A stretch of DNA of 57,756 nt from an uncultured Clostridia bacterium. GTDB taxonomy: Bacteria > Bacillota > Clostridia > Christensenellales > Borkfalkiaceae. Under the pieces are notes generated by a model. That model searched no databases. It saw only the letters and a list, made by a program, of their open reading frames with translations, and had not been told where the DNA came from. Every line of letters begins with the position of its first letter. Within the stretch, counting starts at the first letter, position 1. Location of the stretch: assembly GCA_947629535.1 (NCBI GenBank), contig CANREC010000003.1:1-57756 (forward strand), read 5' to 3'. Position numbers and translations under genes: made by a program. This document shows, piece after piece, positions 6,950-19,100 of this stretch.

Positions 6950-9889
6950 TCAGAACGGTTTTCCGTGACACTTCTTGTATTTGAGGCCGCTGCCGCAAGG
7001 ACAAGGGTCGTTGGGCCCGGGCTTTTTCGCCTTCTTCATCGTTGCGGGGTTGAACTTCTCGGACCCGCTCGTTTTCAGTGCGTCCACGTTGACTGCGGCG
7101 GGAACGGCGGGCATGGCCATCGATGCGCCTTGGACGGACGGACCCTTAGGCTCTTCCTTTTCCTCTGCTGGCGTCTCGCTCTGCTGAGCCTGCGGCGCCT
7201 CGGCGGGAGCGGGCGGCTCCGTCGCGGGACGGGCGGCATTCGTCGGCATGATGCGGGGCGTCGGACGCTGCTGGATCTGCACTTCGGCCTTCAGCAGGAT
7301 GGCGATCGTGCGTTCCTGAATGCGCTCGACCATCTCGTCGAACATCTCAAGCCCCTCTTTCTTATAGGCAATGATAGGGTCAGACTGTGCATACGCCTGC
7401 AAACGGATCCCCTTGCGGAGCTGATCCATCGCGTCGATGTGGTCGATCCAATTGTTGTCGACGACGCGGAGAAGAATGCTCCGTTCGACGTTTGCAAAGT
7501 CAATGCCCGTCTGCTCGCGGATGCGGACGATCTTCTCCTCGTAGCATTCCGTGGCTTTTTTGACGATCTTGTCGATCGCAGTGTCGTACTCCCATTTTTC
7601 AAGTTTCTCACGGGTGACAAAGTTCGTCCCCTTGGGAAGGATCTTCTGCTCAAGGGCGGTATTGAGGTCCTCCTCGTTCCACTTTTCGGGCATGTCCTCG
7701 ATGTTGACGGCCTGCCTCACGACGCTCTTGACGTAGTCGGGAATGTACATGAGGACCTGTTGGTGCACGTCCTCGCCGCGGATGACCTTCATGCGCTCGG
7801 CGTACATGATCATGCGTTGGGTGTTCATGACGTCGTCGTATTGCAGGACGTTCTTACGGGTAGCGAAGTTCTTGCCCTCGATCTGTTTCTGTGCGTATTC
7901 GATGAGACGGGAAAGGAGCTTGCTCTCAAGGCATTCGTCCTCTTCCATCTTGGACATCTCATAGATGCGTTTCATCCTCTCGCCGCCGAAACGGACCATG
8001 AGGTCGTCCTCGAGGGAAAGGAAGAAGATGCTCGTGCCGACGTCCCCTTGACGGCCCGAACGGCCGCGAAGCTGATTATCGATACGGCGGGATTCGTGCC
8101 GCTCGGTGCCGATGATGCAGAGCCCGCCCGCGTCGATGACCTTCAGTTTCTCTGCGTCGGTCTGTTCCTTGTATTTGTTGTAGAGTTCGTTATATCTCTC
8201 GCGGACCTTCTGCGTCTCCTCGTCAACTTCGGCGTAGCTCGTGGCGAGCTCGATCGTCGCGTGTTCGACGCCCTCTTCGCGCAGCCTTTTCTTGGCGAGA
8301 TATTCGGGGTTGCCGCCGAGCAGGATATCGGTGCCGCGGCCCGCCATGTTCGTGGAGATCGTGACAGAGCCGAACCTGCCCGCCTGTGCGACGATCTCGG
8401 CCTCACGCTCGTGATTCTTTGCGTTCAGGATGTTGTGCTGAATGCCGTTGCGGCGGAGAAGTCTCGAGAGCTCTTCCGACTTCTCGACCGAGACGGTGCC
8501 GACGAGAATGGGCTGCCCCTTTTCATGCCGCTCGGCGATCTCGCGGACGATCGCCTTTTTCTTGCCCTCGACCGTGGAGAAAATGCGGTCGTGTTGGTCC
8601 TCTCTGCGGATGGGCTTGTTGGTGGGGATCTCGATGACGTCGAGGGAATAGATGGTGCGGAATTCCCCCTCTTCCGTCTTTGCGGTACCCGTCATGCCCG
8701 AAAGTTTCTTGTACAGACGGAAATAGTTCTGGAAGGTGATGGTCGCGTACGTCTTGTTCTCTTCGCGGATCTTGACCCCCTCTTTCGCCTCGATTGCCTG
8801 GTGCAAACCGTCCGAATAGCGGCGGCCGATCATGAGACGGCCCGTGAACTCGTCAACGATGATGATCTCATCGTCCTTGACGATATATTCCTCGTTGAGG
8901 TGGAAGAGCATGTGCGCCTTGAGCGCCTGTTGGATGTGATGGTTGAGGTCGGCGTGTTCGATCTCGGCGATGTTCTCGATGCCGAAGAACTTCTCCGCCT
9001 TGGCGGCGCCAAACTCGGTGAGCTGCACCTGCTTATCCTTCCGCTCGATGATGTAGTCCCATTCGAGCGCCTCGGCCTCGGCAAGTTTCCTCTCCCCGAC
9101 TTTCTTGTCCTTCTTCTTGTTTTGGGATTCCTCGAGCTCGTCGTCGAACCCGCCCTTGAGCGTCCGCACGAAACGGTCGACCTGCGCATACAGCTCGGAC
9201 GATTTATCTCCCTTGCCCGAGATGATGAGCGGCGTCCTTGCCTCATCGATGAGAATGGAGTCGACCTCATCGACGATGGCGAAGTTGAGCTCGCGCTGGA
9301 CCATGAGCTTGAGGTCGGATTTGAGGTTGTCGCGGAGATAATCGAACCCGAACTCGTTGTTCGTGCCATAGGTGATGTCGCAGTTGTAGGCCGCGCGCTT
9401 GTCGTCATCGTTCATACCGGGGACGACGACGCCGACCGTGAGGCCCATGAAACGGTGGACCTTTCCCATCCATTCCGCGTCGCGGCGGGCAAGATAGTCG
9501 TTGACGGTGACGATGTGGACGCCCTTTCCGCTGAGCGCCTCGAGATATGCGGGAAGGGTCGCGACGAGGGTCTTGCCTTCACCTGTTTTCATCTCGGCGA
9601 TCCTGCCTTGGTAGAGGCAGATGCCGCCCACGATCTGGACATGGAAATGACGCATGCCGAGAACGCGTCCGCTCGCCTCACGAAGAGCCGCAAATGCGTC
9701 GGGAAGGATTTGCTCGGGCGTTTCCCCCTTCTTCAGACGCTCGCGGAAGAGTTGCGTCTGCGATTGGAGCTCGCTGTCCGTCATTGCCGCATATTTGGGC
9801 GCAAGCTTTTCTACTTCATCGGCAGTTCTGTTGAGCTTTTTGAGGCTCCGTCTGCCGTCTCTGTTTTTGATATAACGAATAAGTCCCAT
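6950..9889 (-). CDS. secA: Preprotein translocase ATPase SecA
   Basis: SecA is the ATP-driven motor that pushes unfolded preproteins through SecYEG. Walker A is in AEMKTGEGKTLVATL; the DEAD-like box is in AIVDEVDSILIDEARTPLI; later motifs include MAGRGTDILLGG and GRSGRQGD. The C-terminus carries the zinc-binding SEC-C motif CPCGSGLKYKKCHG after a proline/alanine-rich linker. At 979 residues it is longer than the ~840-900 usual; extra charged residues lie at about 265-290 (near KKKDKKVGERKLAEAEA) and after GGNPEYLAKKR, positions where clostridial SecAs often carry insertions. It has its own promoter and heads the secA-prfB-tsaD run. Confidence 0.97.
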   Translation of the reverse strand: MGLIRYIKNRDGRRSLKKLNRTADEVEKLAPKYAAMTDSELQSQTQLFRERLKKGETPEQILPDAFAALREASGRVLGMRHFHVQIVGGICLYQGRIAEMKTGEGKTLVATLPAYLEALSGKGVHIVTVNDYLARRDAEWMGKVHRFMGLTVGVVVPGMNDDDKRAAYNCDITYGTNNEFGFDYLRDNLKSDLKLMVQRELNFAIVDEVDSILIDEARTPLIISGKGDKSSELYAQVDRFVRTLKGGFDDELEESQNKKKDKKVGERKLAEAEALEWDYIIERKDKQVQLTEFGAAKAEKFFGIENIAEIEHADLNHHIQQALKAHMLFHLNEEYIVKDDEIIIVDEFTGRLMIGRRYSDGLHQAIEAKEGVKIREENKTYATITFQNYFRLYKKLSGMTGTAKTEEGEFRTIYSLDVIEIPTNKPIRREDQHDRIFSTVEGKKKAIVREIAERHEKGQPILVGTVSVEKSEELSRLLRRNGIQHNILNAKNHEREAEIVAQAGRFGSVTISTNMAGRGTDILLGGNPEYLAKKRLREEGVEHATIELATSYAEVDEETQKVRERYNELYNKYKEQTDAEKLKVIDAGGLCIIGTERHESRRIDNQLRGRSGRQGDVGTSIFFLSLEDDLMVRFGGERMKRIYEMSKMEEDECLESKLLSRLIEYAQKQIEGKNFATRKNVLQYDDVMNTQRMIMYAERMKVIRGEDVHQQVLMYIPDYVKSVVRQAVNIEDMPEKWNEEDLNTALEQKILPKGTNFVTREKLEKWEYDTAIDKIVKKATECYEEKIVRIREQTGIDFANVERSILLRVVDNNWIDHIDAMDQLRKGIRLQAYAQSDPIIAYKKEGLEMFDEMVERIQERTIAILLKAEVQIQQRPTPRIMPTNAARPATEPPAPAEAPQAQQSETPAEEKEEPKGPSVQGASMAMPAVPAAVNVDALKTSGSEKFNPATMKKAKKPGPNDPCPCGSGLKYKKCHGKPF

Positions 9890-9938
9890 GAGATCCCTTC
9901 TTTCGCTCTTTGGGGTGAGCGCAGATTTTCACCAGTCT

Positions 9939-9966
9939 ATTTTACTATATTTTCCAAAAATTTCAA
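9939..9966 (-). promoter_or_regulatory. secA promoter
   Basis: Minus strand: TTGAAA, a 16-base spacer, TAAAAT, about 50 bases upstream of the secA ATG. A GAAGGGATCTC ribosome site precedes the ATG. Confidence 0.6.
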
Positions 9967-10047
9967 AGCGTTTTGCGGGCATTTTCGAGAATTTCATGCA
10001 AACGACATTTTCCGCCCTCTTTCGGCGCCTTTTCCTTGCTCATCCCA

Positions 10048-10100
10048 TGAGGGGGCAAGGGCTCATTCTGAGCGTCAGCGATGGATCCCGCTGAACGGGC
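10048..10100. repeat. Interspersed palindromic repeat unit (copy 3)
   Basis: GGCTCATTCTGAGCGTCAGC followed by GATGGATCCCGCTGAACGGG is a diverged copy of the CTGAGCG...GGATCC unit seen at 3556. It lies between the secA promoter and the terminator of the giant gene. No gene is seen between 9890 and 10127. Confidence 0.5.
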
Positions 10101-10127
10101 GGAGCGGATAGTGGCGGCGCAAACAGC

Positions 10128-10163
10128 AAAAAAATCCGACTTGTTGCCAAGTCGGATTTTTTT
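10128..10163. terminator. Perfect bidirectional intrinsic terminator of the giant gene
   Basis: AAAAAAATCCGACTT-GTTGCC-AAGTCGGATTTTTTT is a 15-bp perfect inverted repeat with A/T runs on both sides, starting 17 bases past the stop codon of the giant gene. It should stop transcription from either direction. Confidence 0.93.
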
Positions 10164-10179
10164 GTTTCAGTTTTGGCTA

Positions 10180-13100
10180 TTAGCCTTGTGCAGGTGCATC
10201 TGCAGGCACATACCCTTCACGCTCGCACTTTTTCGTTGTTCCAAATTCATTGGTTCCCTCAAACTTGATGTCAACCAATTTACTGTCACTTACAGGATCG
10301 ATGCCAACACAGAACTGTGTATTATTGATAAACTTGCACGCTTTGAAGGTCACATGAACTCCTTTACCCGCAGTGATACGATTGATGTAGATCGCAGAGA
10401 ACAAATTGTCGAACGTGCATTTCTCAAACGTAACGTTTGCTGTACTGTCTCCACCGAGGACCAACGGATATCCTGTCGCGTTGCCATCTTTCCCTTCTAC
10501 TCTCTTAAAGTGCACATTCTTGATCGTGATCGTTCCAGAGACAATACCCTCTCCAATTCCACCATTTCCATCATAGGAATTGAATGCGGTGTGGTCAACT
10601 TCAATAATCGTACGCCCTGCACCGTCACCGATGCCATCTTTAACTTCAACTTCACCATTGATGATGAGATTGACGCCTGTGTGGATGAGCATACCAGAAC
10701 CGGGGACTTGGCCGGGCTGCGTTGCGCTCTCAAAAACCACATCATTGGGCATGTGCTTGACTTCAACCGTCAAACCGGGTTGCTCACCAAGTTTCCCAAC
10801 GATCGTAGGCGTATCCTCAATGTTCTTTGCCACATAGCCGAGGAAGTAGTTGTGGAATTTCAATTCATCATTGTTTGTCTTGAAATCCGCGCCATAATCA
10901 AGCGTTGCTTTGGTATGCTCAACCGTGGTATTGTCAATTTCCACGTCCGTAACAGTGAGCGTGCCTTCCGTCAAAACACCAATGAGAATACCGATCGCGG
11001 GATTATCCAGAGCATCTTTAGTGGGCTTTGCGTATGTGATGTTGAGCGTGCCGATCAAAGTCACTTTCTCCAGCGTTGCGGCCTTGGAGCTACCTGCGAT
11101 GACGCCTGCCTGCTCACCAGTGACGGTTGCGTTGTCAAAGGTGATGTTCTTGAGCGTTCCGTTGAGGACGCCGAAGAACCCTACAGCTCCCGTCCCGCTT
11201 GCGTTGAGGTTGGATACCTTCTTGCCGTTTCCGTCGAAGGTGCCTTCGAAGGGATGGTCAGCCGTGCCGATCGGGGTCCAAGCAGCTTTCTTGCCTGTTT
11301 TACCGGTATAGTCGGTAAGGTCAACACCGTCTGCAAGCAGGAAGTATCTGCCATTGTAACCGTTCTCTGCAGCGTTCGCAGCCTTCGCGAATGCGAGGAG
11401 CTCATCTGCATCTTTGATGATGTTGATCCACTGCACCTTTACGGTGTTAGCTGTCTCACCCTCACCAAGTTTGCAAGCCATAGTGCCTGCGTTTGCACCG
11501 ACGAAACCTTCGCCTGTGGGATCCGTCGCCTGACCGACCTTGATGACCACATCAAAGCTGCCATCTTGCGTCTCACCGCTACCCTTATTGGATTTGATTT
11601 CGCCTGCGCCGGGGTTGCCGACGAGGGCGCCCGTGTACTTCTGGTAATCCTTATCGCCTTCCGAGGCGTCGATCAAGATGCCCGTCAACGTGTTGACGCT
11701 GATCTCCGTTTTTGCCGTCTCTGCGCTCGAACCGCCGCCGACGAGGCCGCCGATCATACCGTAGCCGTCATCCGCGTTCACGCCCGTTGTCGGAAGCGCC
11801 TTGAGGGTGACATATTCAAGCGTATTGCTAGTCACTGCGCCGCCTTCGAGATAGCCCGCGATGCCGCCGAGCTTGTAGTTCTGCACGCTGAGCATGATAG
11901 GTGTCTCTTCCGTGCCTGTGACGCTGTTGCCGCTGAAGGTCGTGCTGACCGCGTAGCCGACGATGCCGCCGACCCAAACGCCGCCCAGAACTTCGGTTTC
12001 GCCCGTGACGGTGACGTTGGTGATCGTTGCATTATCCGCTTTCGCTGCAAGGACGCCGACGCCGCGCGACAGTGCCGCATTGATCTTGACGTTGCTGAAT
12101 ACGACCTTCTCGACCTTTGCTCCGTCGAGTGTGCCGAAGAAACCAACCTTGTAGTCGACCTGGTTTTCCGCACTCATCGTGTAGGTGATAACAGGATACT
12201 CGGCCTCTGTTTCGGACTTCGCCACGCCGCTGAACGTGCCCTTGAAGGCGCCGCCTATAGGATAGATCACGCCGAGGTCATACTTGGCATAGGCAAGAGT
12301 GATGGTGTAGCCTTCGTAAGTCCTGCCGCCGTCGATCATGTCGCGCAGGTGCTTGAGACCCGCCACGCTGTTGATTTCGATGACCTTCGTGTCATCTTTT
12401 GTGCCTTCGTTATTGCTCTTGAACTCTGTCGCGAACCCGCTCGCCTCCGTCAAGGTGACGTCGTAGCCCGTGAAGGACAAAGTCTTGCCGCTGCCAAGTT
12501 CAACCGAGCCGACCAAGCCGAAGGTTTCCTCGTTGTAGCCGTTCGAGCCTTCCACTCTGCCGCTGAACGTAGCAGAGGCGATCGCGAGATCTTCGGCCCC
12601 GCTCACTTTGCCGAACAGGCCGCCTGCGTTCTCGGAGCCATAGATGAACATATCGGTTACGCTGAGTTCACCTTCTGTTTCAACAGTAAGTCCTTTTACT
12701 TGGCCCGCGATGCCGCCGACATAGCCTGCCTCTTTCGCCGTGCTCGTAGCTTGGACGCTTGCCGAATTGGCATTCTTGTTACCAACGACGGTAATGCCGT
12801 TGAGGGTGACGTTCTTCATGTAGCCTGCAACGCCGCCGACGGATGCGCCGTCCTTGCCGCTGCTGATGTAGACGGTATTATTGCTCTCACCCATAACACC
12901 GATCGTGATGCCGCTCAGGGTCGCATTCTCGATCGAGCCTGCAAGCGCACCTGCGTAATCGACATTTTGCGTCAGAGCGACGTAGCTGAGCGTGAGGTTC
13001 TTCACTTTTGCCACATTACCTGCATCTTTGCCCGTGATGAACCCGAAGAGGCCTGCCACCGTCGTGGCGGGAGCTTCCGCAGCAGCTTGAGCTTCTGCGG

Positions 13101-16100
13101 GCTGCATGACGAGGTTGGAGATCTTCTTGTTGCCACCGTCGAAGGTGCCCTTGAAAGGATTGTCTGCAGTGTTACCGATCGGCTCCCAAGTCCCTTCCAA
13201 CTCGCTGAGGTCGAGGTCTATGTCGAGAAGAACGGTCGATTCTTCATAGCCGATGCCACCATTGACAACTTGGGCAAGATACTGGAGCCCTGCCACGGTC
13301 TTGATGATGAAAGCATTTGTTGTGTCGACATTACCGCCTGCAACTTTGCCTTCATGGTCCCAAGTGAACTTCGCTTCGTAATCGTCGCACTTGATCTCGA
13401 TCGAGGAATCGCTTACAGTCACTTTGTTGCCCGTCTTGGTTTCGGCAAGGCCGTAGAGCGCCTTATTAACTGCGCTGACGCTGAGCTTGACTTCGACCTT
13501 GCTCAGGGTCACGTTCTCAAGCGTATTCGCGACAGCAAGTCCTTCAAGCTTGAGTTCGTTGATGACTGCAAGTTTGGTGTCAGAAGTCACCTTGACTGTA
13601 CCGAAGAGGGTCGTGTAGACAGGGTTGCTGACATTCTCCAACTTCACAGTGTAATTATTACCTTCGAAGGTGCCGCTGAACGTACCCGTAGGAACGGTCC
13701 AAGCGTTAAGTGTGATATCGGTTGTGAGAACGACTGTCTCGTCTGCGAAGTTATGACCGCCGTTGAGGTGAGCGAAGAAGTTCATGAAACCGTCTTGGGT
13801 CATGATGAAGTACTCACCGACAGCGCTCTCGTGTGCGTTAGAATTCACGTCTGCATATGCGCCGAAGAAGAAGAAGTCTGTTTCTTTATAACCCGTGGTC
13901 TTGCCGCTGATGTAGACGTAGGAGCTCTTGAAGGTAGGAGTGTTATCCGCAGGAGAACCGTCAGCCTTCACGCCCTTCAGATAAACCGTCGTCTTGCCCG
14001 TAAGCGTGCCTCTGAAGGTGAACTGAGTAACCGTCGCTGTCTTTGCATTCTCGCCGTAGGTTGCAAATGCAGCTGCGGTGCCGTTCTCGCCTGCGCTGAC
14101 AGTCGTCTCGACAACGATCGCTGCCGTATTGCCGTATGTACCTGCCGCGTTGAGCACGCCGATGAACCCTGCTGCGGCCGTCGTACCCGTGACATTGCCC
14201 GTGATGTGGACGTCCGAAACACTGGTGCTTGCGGCCGTGACGGTGCCTGCAAAGCCGCCCGCCGTCGTCGTGCCTTCCACAGCCATGTTCGAGGAAACCG
14301 TGTAGACAGGAACTGTTACAGAAGGTTCACCCGTCGGCGTATCTGCCGTCGCACCGACGGTGACTTTACCTGCTGCGGAGCCGATGACGCCGCCCGCCGT
14401 TGCAGCCCTGACAGTGCCCGCGGAGACATTGATGTCGATCGCATTGAGCTCTACGCCGTTTGTGCCTTCGACCGAACCGACAAGGCCGCCCGCGTTCCCT
14501 GCCAAAACAGTTGCGCTTTCGCCGCCGGTCGTAGAGGTCGTATTCTGTGCTGTGACATTGAGCGTGCCGCCGATCGTGATGTTCTCAATCGACTTGCCCG
14601 CAGTGCTGCCCGTGAACTTACCGACAAGGCCGCCCGCGATCGCGCTTGCGCCGTTTGCCGTGACGGTGTTCGTCCCGCTGAGCGTCACATTCTTGATCGT
14701 GGCATCCGTTGCCTCGCCCGCAAGCACGCCTGCGGTTCCGCCTGTGACGTTCGCGTTTTCGATAGTGAGATCCTGAACCGTTGCGCCGCTGAGGTTGGCG
14801 AAGAGACCCGCCAGACCCGTCGCCGCATTCACGGTCATGTTGGAGATCTTGTGGCCGCGTCCGTCGAAGGTACCCTTGAAGTTGGTGACGGAATCCCACG
14901 TCTCATCTTCAAGCTCGCTGAGGTCAAGATCGGCATCAAGGACAACCGTCGCGTCTGCGAACCGATCCTTGTATGTACCGTTGCTGTGTGTAGCCTCACC
15001 ACCGCCCGTTACCTCCGCGCTAGAAAGTCCACGGAATGTCAGAAGGCCTGTTATGTTGCTGATATGCCATGCGCCATTATCAAAGATGAAGTGACTTGCA
15101 TTGTAGGCGTCAGCATAGTTAATGGTAACATTCTTTCTTGCATTGTTCGACGTGCCATCCGCCTCGTTGACAGAGGCATCGGTATATCCACGTCTACCGA
15201 CAAACCACTCAGCGTTCTGAGGCTTTTCTTCCACATAGTCTTCCGTCGAGTAGCCGAGGAAGTCACCCGCTTCTTTGAACCCAGTCCTCTTAACGTTGAT
15301 CGTCACATTGTCGACTGTGTTATCCTCGAACGTGCTCTTGCCCGTATCCGTGCCGCTGCCGTTATCCATACCGACGAGACCGCCGATATCGCGATAAGCC
15401 GTGACATTGGAGTAAGCGACAACGTTGCCCGTGATCGTCTTTGCCTCAACGTTGATGTAACCGAGGAGACCGCCGACCTTATCGCCATTGTCAAGTTTCG
15501 TGGCGGTAGAGGCCTTCGTCGTGTCGGGATAAGCAGTTGCATTGAGACCGACCACAGTGACCTTCTCGATCGTGCCTTCGCCAGTCACATGACCTGCGAG
15601 ACCGCCGACGAAGTGGTGACCCGTGAGCGTCGCGTTCGCGATCGTGATGTTGTTGAACGCCGCGCCGTTCGCCTTACCGACGATGGTACCGATGTACTCA
15701 TGGCCTGTAACTGTAGCACCGTTGATGTTGAGATACTCAATCGTTGCATCGTCACCCGTGACGCCGAAGAGACCTGCGGGTTCTGCGGCCACGCACGTTT
15801 CTTCAGCACCTGCCGCAAAGTTGTGGGCCTTATGCAAAGCGACATTCAAGTTCGAAATCGTGTATGCGTCTGCAAGGAACGTGTACCCTGTCGCTTTTCC
15901 GTCGACATTGATCGCCGCGCCCGTTGCGCCTTCTTCGACTGTCTTTTCTGCCGTGAAGGTACCGTTGAATGCGTGAGATGTCGTACCGATCGGCGTCCAA
16001 GCCTTGTCGCCCGTGTAAGCGCTGAGGTCGATGTCGGCGACGACTTTGACGGTTTCGCCCGCGTAATCTTTGCCGCCGTTGACCTGCTGTGCGAAGTACG

Positions 16101-19100
16101 CAAGGCCTTCCGCTGTGCTGATCTGGTAGTTGGACTTTGTCGCATCGTAGCCGTTGTTATCCCAAACGGTGTGCTGCTTGTAGCCTTTTACAGGCTCGGA
16201 TCCGTTGGTGGAATTCTTGATAGTAAGTTTCGAGATACCCTCCGTCGTGTCGGAGCCGACAAGGCCATAGTTTGCATACACGGTCGTGACATTATTGGTC
16301 TCGGTCGGAGCATTCGCCTTGATCGTGCGGGAAAGCTTGCCGTTGAAGTGAACGTTGTTGAGCGTGTAGGTGCTCGAGCTACCCGTAGAATCGACATAAC
16401 CGATGATGCCGCCGATCTTAAGGAATGTGTCATTGACAGCATTGGTCATATTGACGTTCGCGCCGCAATAGACGGAGACGGTATCGGGCGTATCCTTTTC
16501 GCCACCGACAGTAATGCTGTTGCTGCCTTCCATCGCCTTCTCGACTGCGCCGATGACGCCACCGACTGCCGCCGTGCCCGTGAGGTTGACAGCTGCCGAG
16601 CCCGTTGCGGGTTCATAAGGCATCTGGCCTGCGGGATTTGCGACTGCATTGACGCCGACAAGGGCACCGGTGACCGCAACTTCGCCTGCGGCTTTACCGA
16701 TGATGCCGCCGACGTTCGCGCCGTTGGACGTGACGTTCGCGCCGCTGATCGTGATGTTGCTGAATGTACCGCCGTTCGCATAGCCTGCGACCAAGCCGAT
16801 CGCCGCAACGTTGGGATCGGTCGCATCCTTCTGAGTGCCCTTCGCGACGGTGATCGACGTACCTGTAACGCTGATGTTTTCGAACGTGCTGCCCGCTGCC
16901 TCTGCCGTGACGACACCGATGTAGAGATTGCCTGCGCCCGCAGTTGCCGCTGCGCCCGTATTCACCGTAATTGTTGCGGTGAAGGTGAGGTTCTTGATTA
17001 CAGCATCCTCGCCCGTCTGTGCGAAGAATCCGAAGGATGTTGCCGCACCCGTGTAGGTGAGGCCGACGATCTGCCAGTAGCGGGTCTCTTCTTCGACCTG
17101 ATAAGCGCCGTCGAAGGTACCGTTGAAAGGATGAGCTTGGCCGATCGGCGCCCAAGCATTGTCTGTGCCTATATAAGCGCTGAGGTCGAGGGTGTACTGG
17201 TCGGTCTCGACATTCTTCGACGCACCGATGTCAAGCTTGACGGTCTTACCCTCAAAGTCGTAGCCCGCTTCGACGAGGGCCTTGAACGTCTCGAGACCCG
17301 TCGGGTTGCTGTAGATGTAGTAAGGCGTGCCTGTAGCCTTTCCTTCGCCCGATGTAGCATCGAAGTCGGCGAGGTTACGACCGAAGTCGTTGCCGATGAC
17401 GATGTGCATGTTCGCCGCATTGTCTGCCGCGACATCGTTATAGAGCTCTGTGATCGCGGCCTTGAACATGTCAGCATTGCCGCTGAGAGTTTGCTTCGTT
17501 TCGCCATTAACGTACCAGTATTCGTCCTGACCGAATACGAAGTTACCTGCGGTGATCTTGCCGCTTTCGTTGTATGCGACGCCGTAGCCGACAAAGAGCG
17601 CAAGCTCGTTCGTTTCTTTTCCGTTGATCGAACCAAGTGTGTTGAAGATGTCTTCATAGACGACGGAACGAGCATCAGACGATTCATATTGATATGTAGG
17701 CGTCGTAGCAGTTGCGTCAGATGTCGTCTTCTTGTTGATCGTCTTGATTTCGTTCGCGCTGTCAAGATAGGTCTTGAAGTATGCGTAAGCGTTGATGCTG
17801 TCGTACCCTTCGGTCTCAAGGAGCATGAACTTATTCGCATAAGCAGTGGGCTTATCAGCACTCTTCGCCTGCGACGAGGTCTCAACATTAACCTTGTTCC
17901 CGTTGAGTTTGAGCGTCGCGGGTTTCGTGGCTGCGGTTGCCTTCGCCTGCACGAAGTTGAACGCTGTGAAGTCGCCCTCCGCCGTCGTGCCGTAAATGGT
18001 GTTGTTTTCGATCGTGATGACAGCCTCGTCCGCGAACTCGCTGAGCTTGATCGCGTCGTGAGCAAGAGGTTTCTCAGTGCTGCCGAGCGTGTTGCCGCTG
18101 ATGACGGAGCCGTCCTGCAACTTGTTCCACATGACGTAGATCGCGTTCGGAAGATTCGTCTTATCACCTTCCGCCGTGCTCACAGTAATTGTGTTGTTCG
18201 TGATGTTAAGGCTGAGAGCGCCGAACGCATTGTCGGCCTCGGGATCCTTGTTCGCTCTGATGAACGCCATGCGTGCACCTTCGGCGGAATAGGTGACGTC
18301 TGCCACACTGTTATTCAGCGTAAGGCCGCTTGCATACGCGATGTCAAGAGAGCTGCTACCCGTGAACTTGATTCCGTCGAACGTGTAGTTCGCCGCAAGA
18401 GGCTTGACAATGTTCTTATCGCCGCCTGCGGGTTCAGTCGATTCAGGATCGTCGAATCCGCGGAGATTGAACGTCTCGTTTTCGACAGCGAAACTCTTGT
18501 CGCCCTCGAAGGTGACATTCGCCGCGCTGGCTTTGTCGGTTTCCGCCGTGAAGGTGATCTTCGACAGAGCAAGCCCGATCGTGATGGTGGAGTTGACAAC
18601 TGTGTATTTGCCTTCGCCGCTGTAGAATGCGTAAGGAGCTGCCGCAAGATCGGACGCTTTGACCGCGTCAACGTCTTTTGTCGTCGCCGCTGCGCCTGTG
18701 CTTGCGGGAGGAACAGTGACCTTCGTCGTGGCACTGGTTGCGCTGACGGAGACGTTGTCGATGACAGCCGCTTTCTCGTTGCCCGCCTTCGTTGCGACAA
18801 GGCCGACGAGCTTGCCCTCTTCGTCGACATTGAGCGTCATACCGTCGATGACGAGGTCTTTGACGGTGCCTTCGAGGTTCGCAAAGAGCGCGCTCGTGAG
18901 GCCTGTGATCTTGCTGTAGGAGCCGTTCACCTTCACGCCCATGAGGGTGCCCTTGAAGGCGTGGGCCTCATTGCCGATGCCCGTCCAAAGCGATTTGCCC
19001 GTGTTCTCATCGACGTGACCCGTGAGGTCGAGTTCGGGAGCGCCGATCGCGACGGTCTCGTTTGCATAGCTGTTGTAGCCTTTGTTGACGATCGTCGTGA

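Noticed and set aside
6917-10111. 1064-residue plus-strand ORF opposite secA
   Set aside because: Its product is leucine/aspartate-rich antisense sequence; secA on the other strand is certain.
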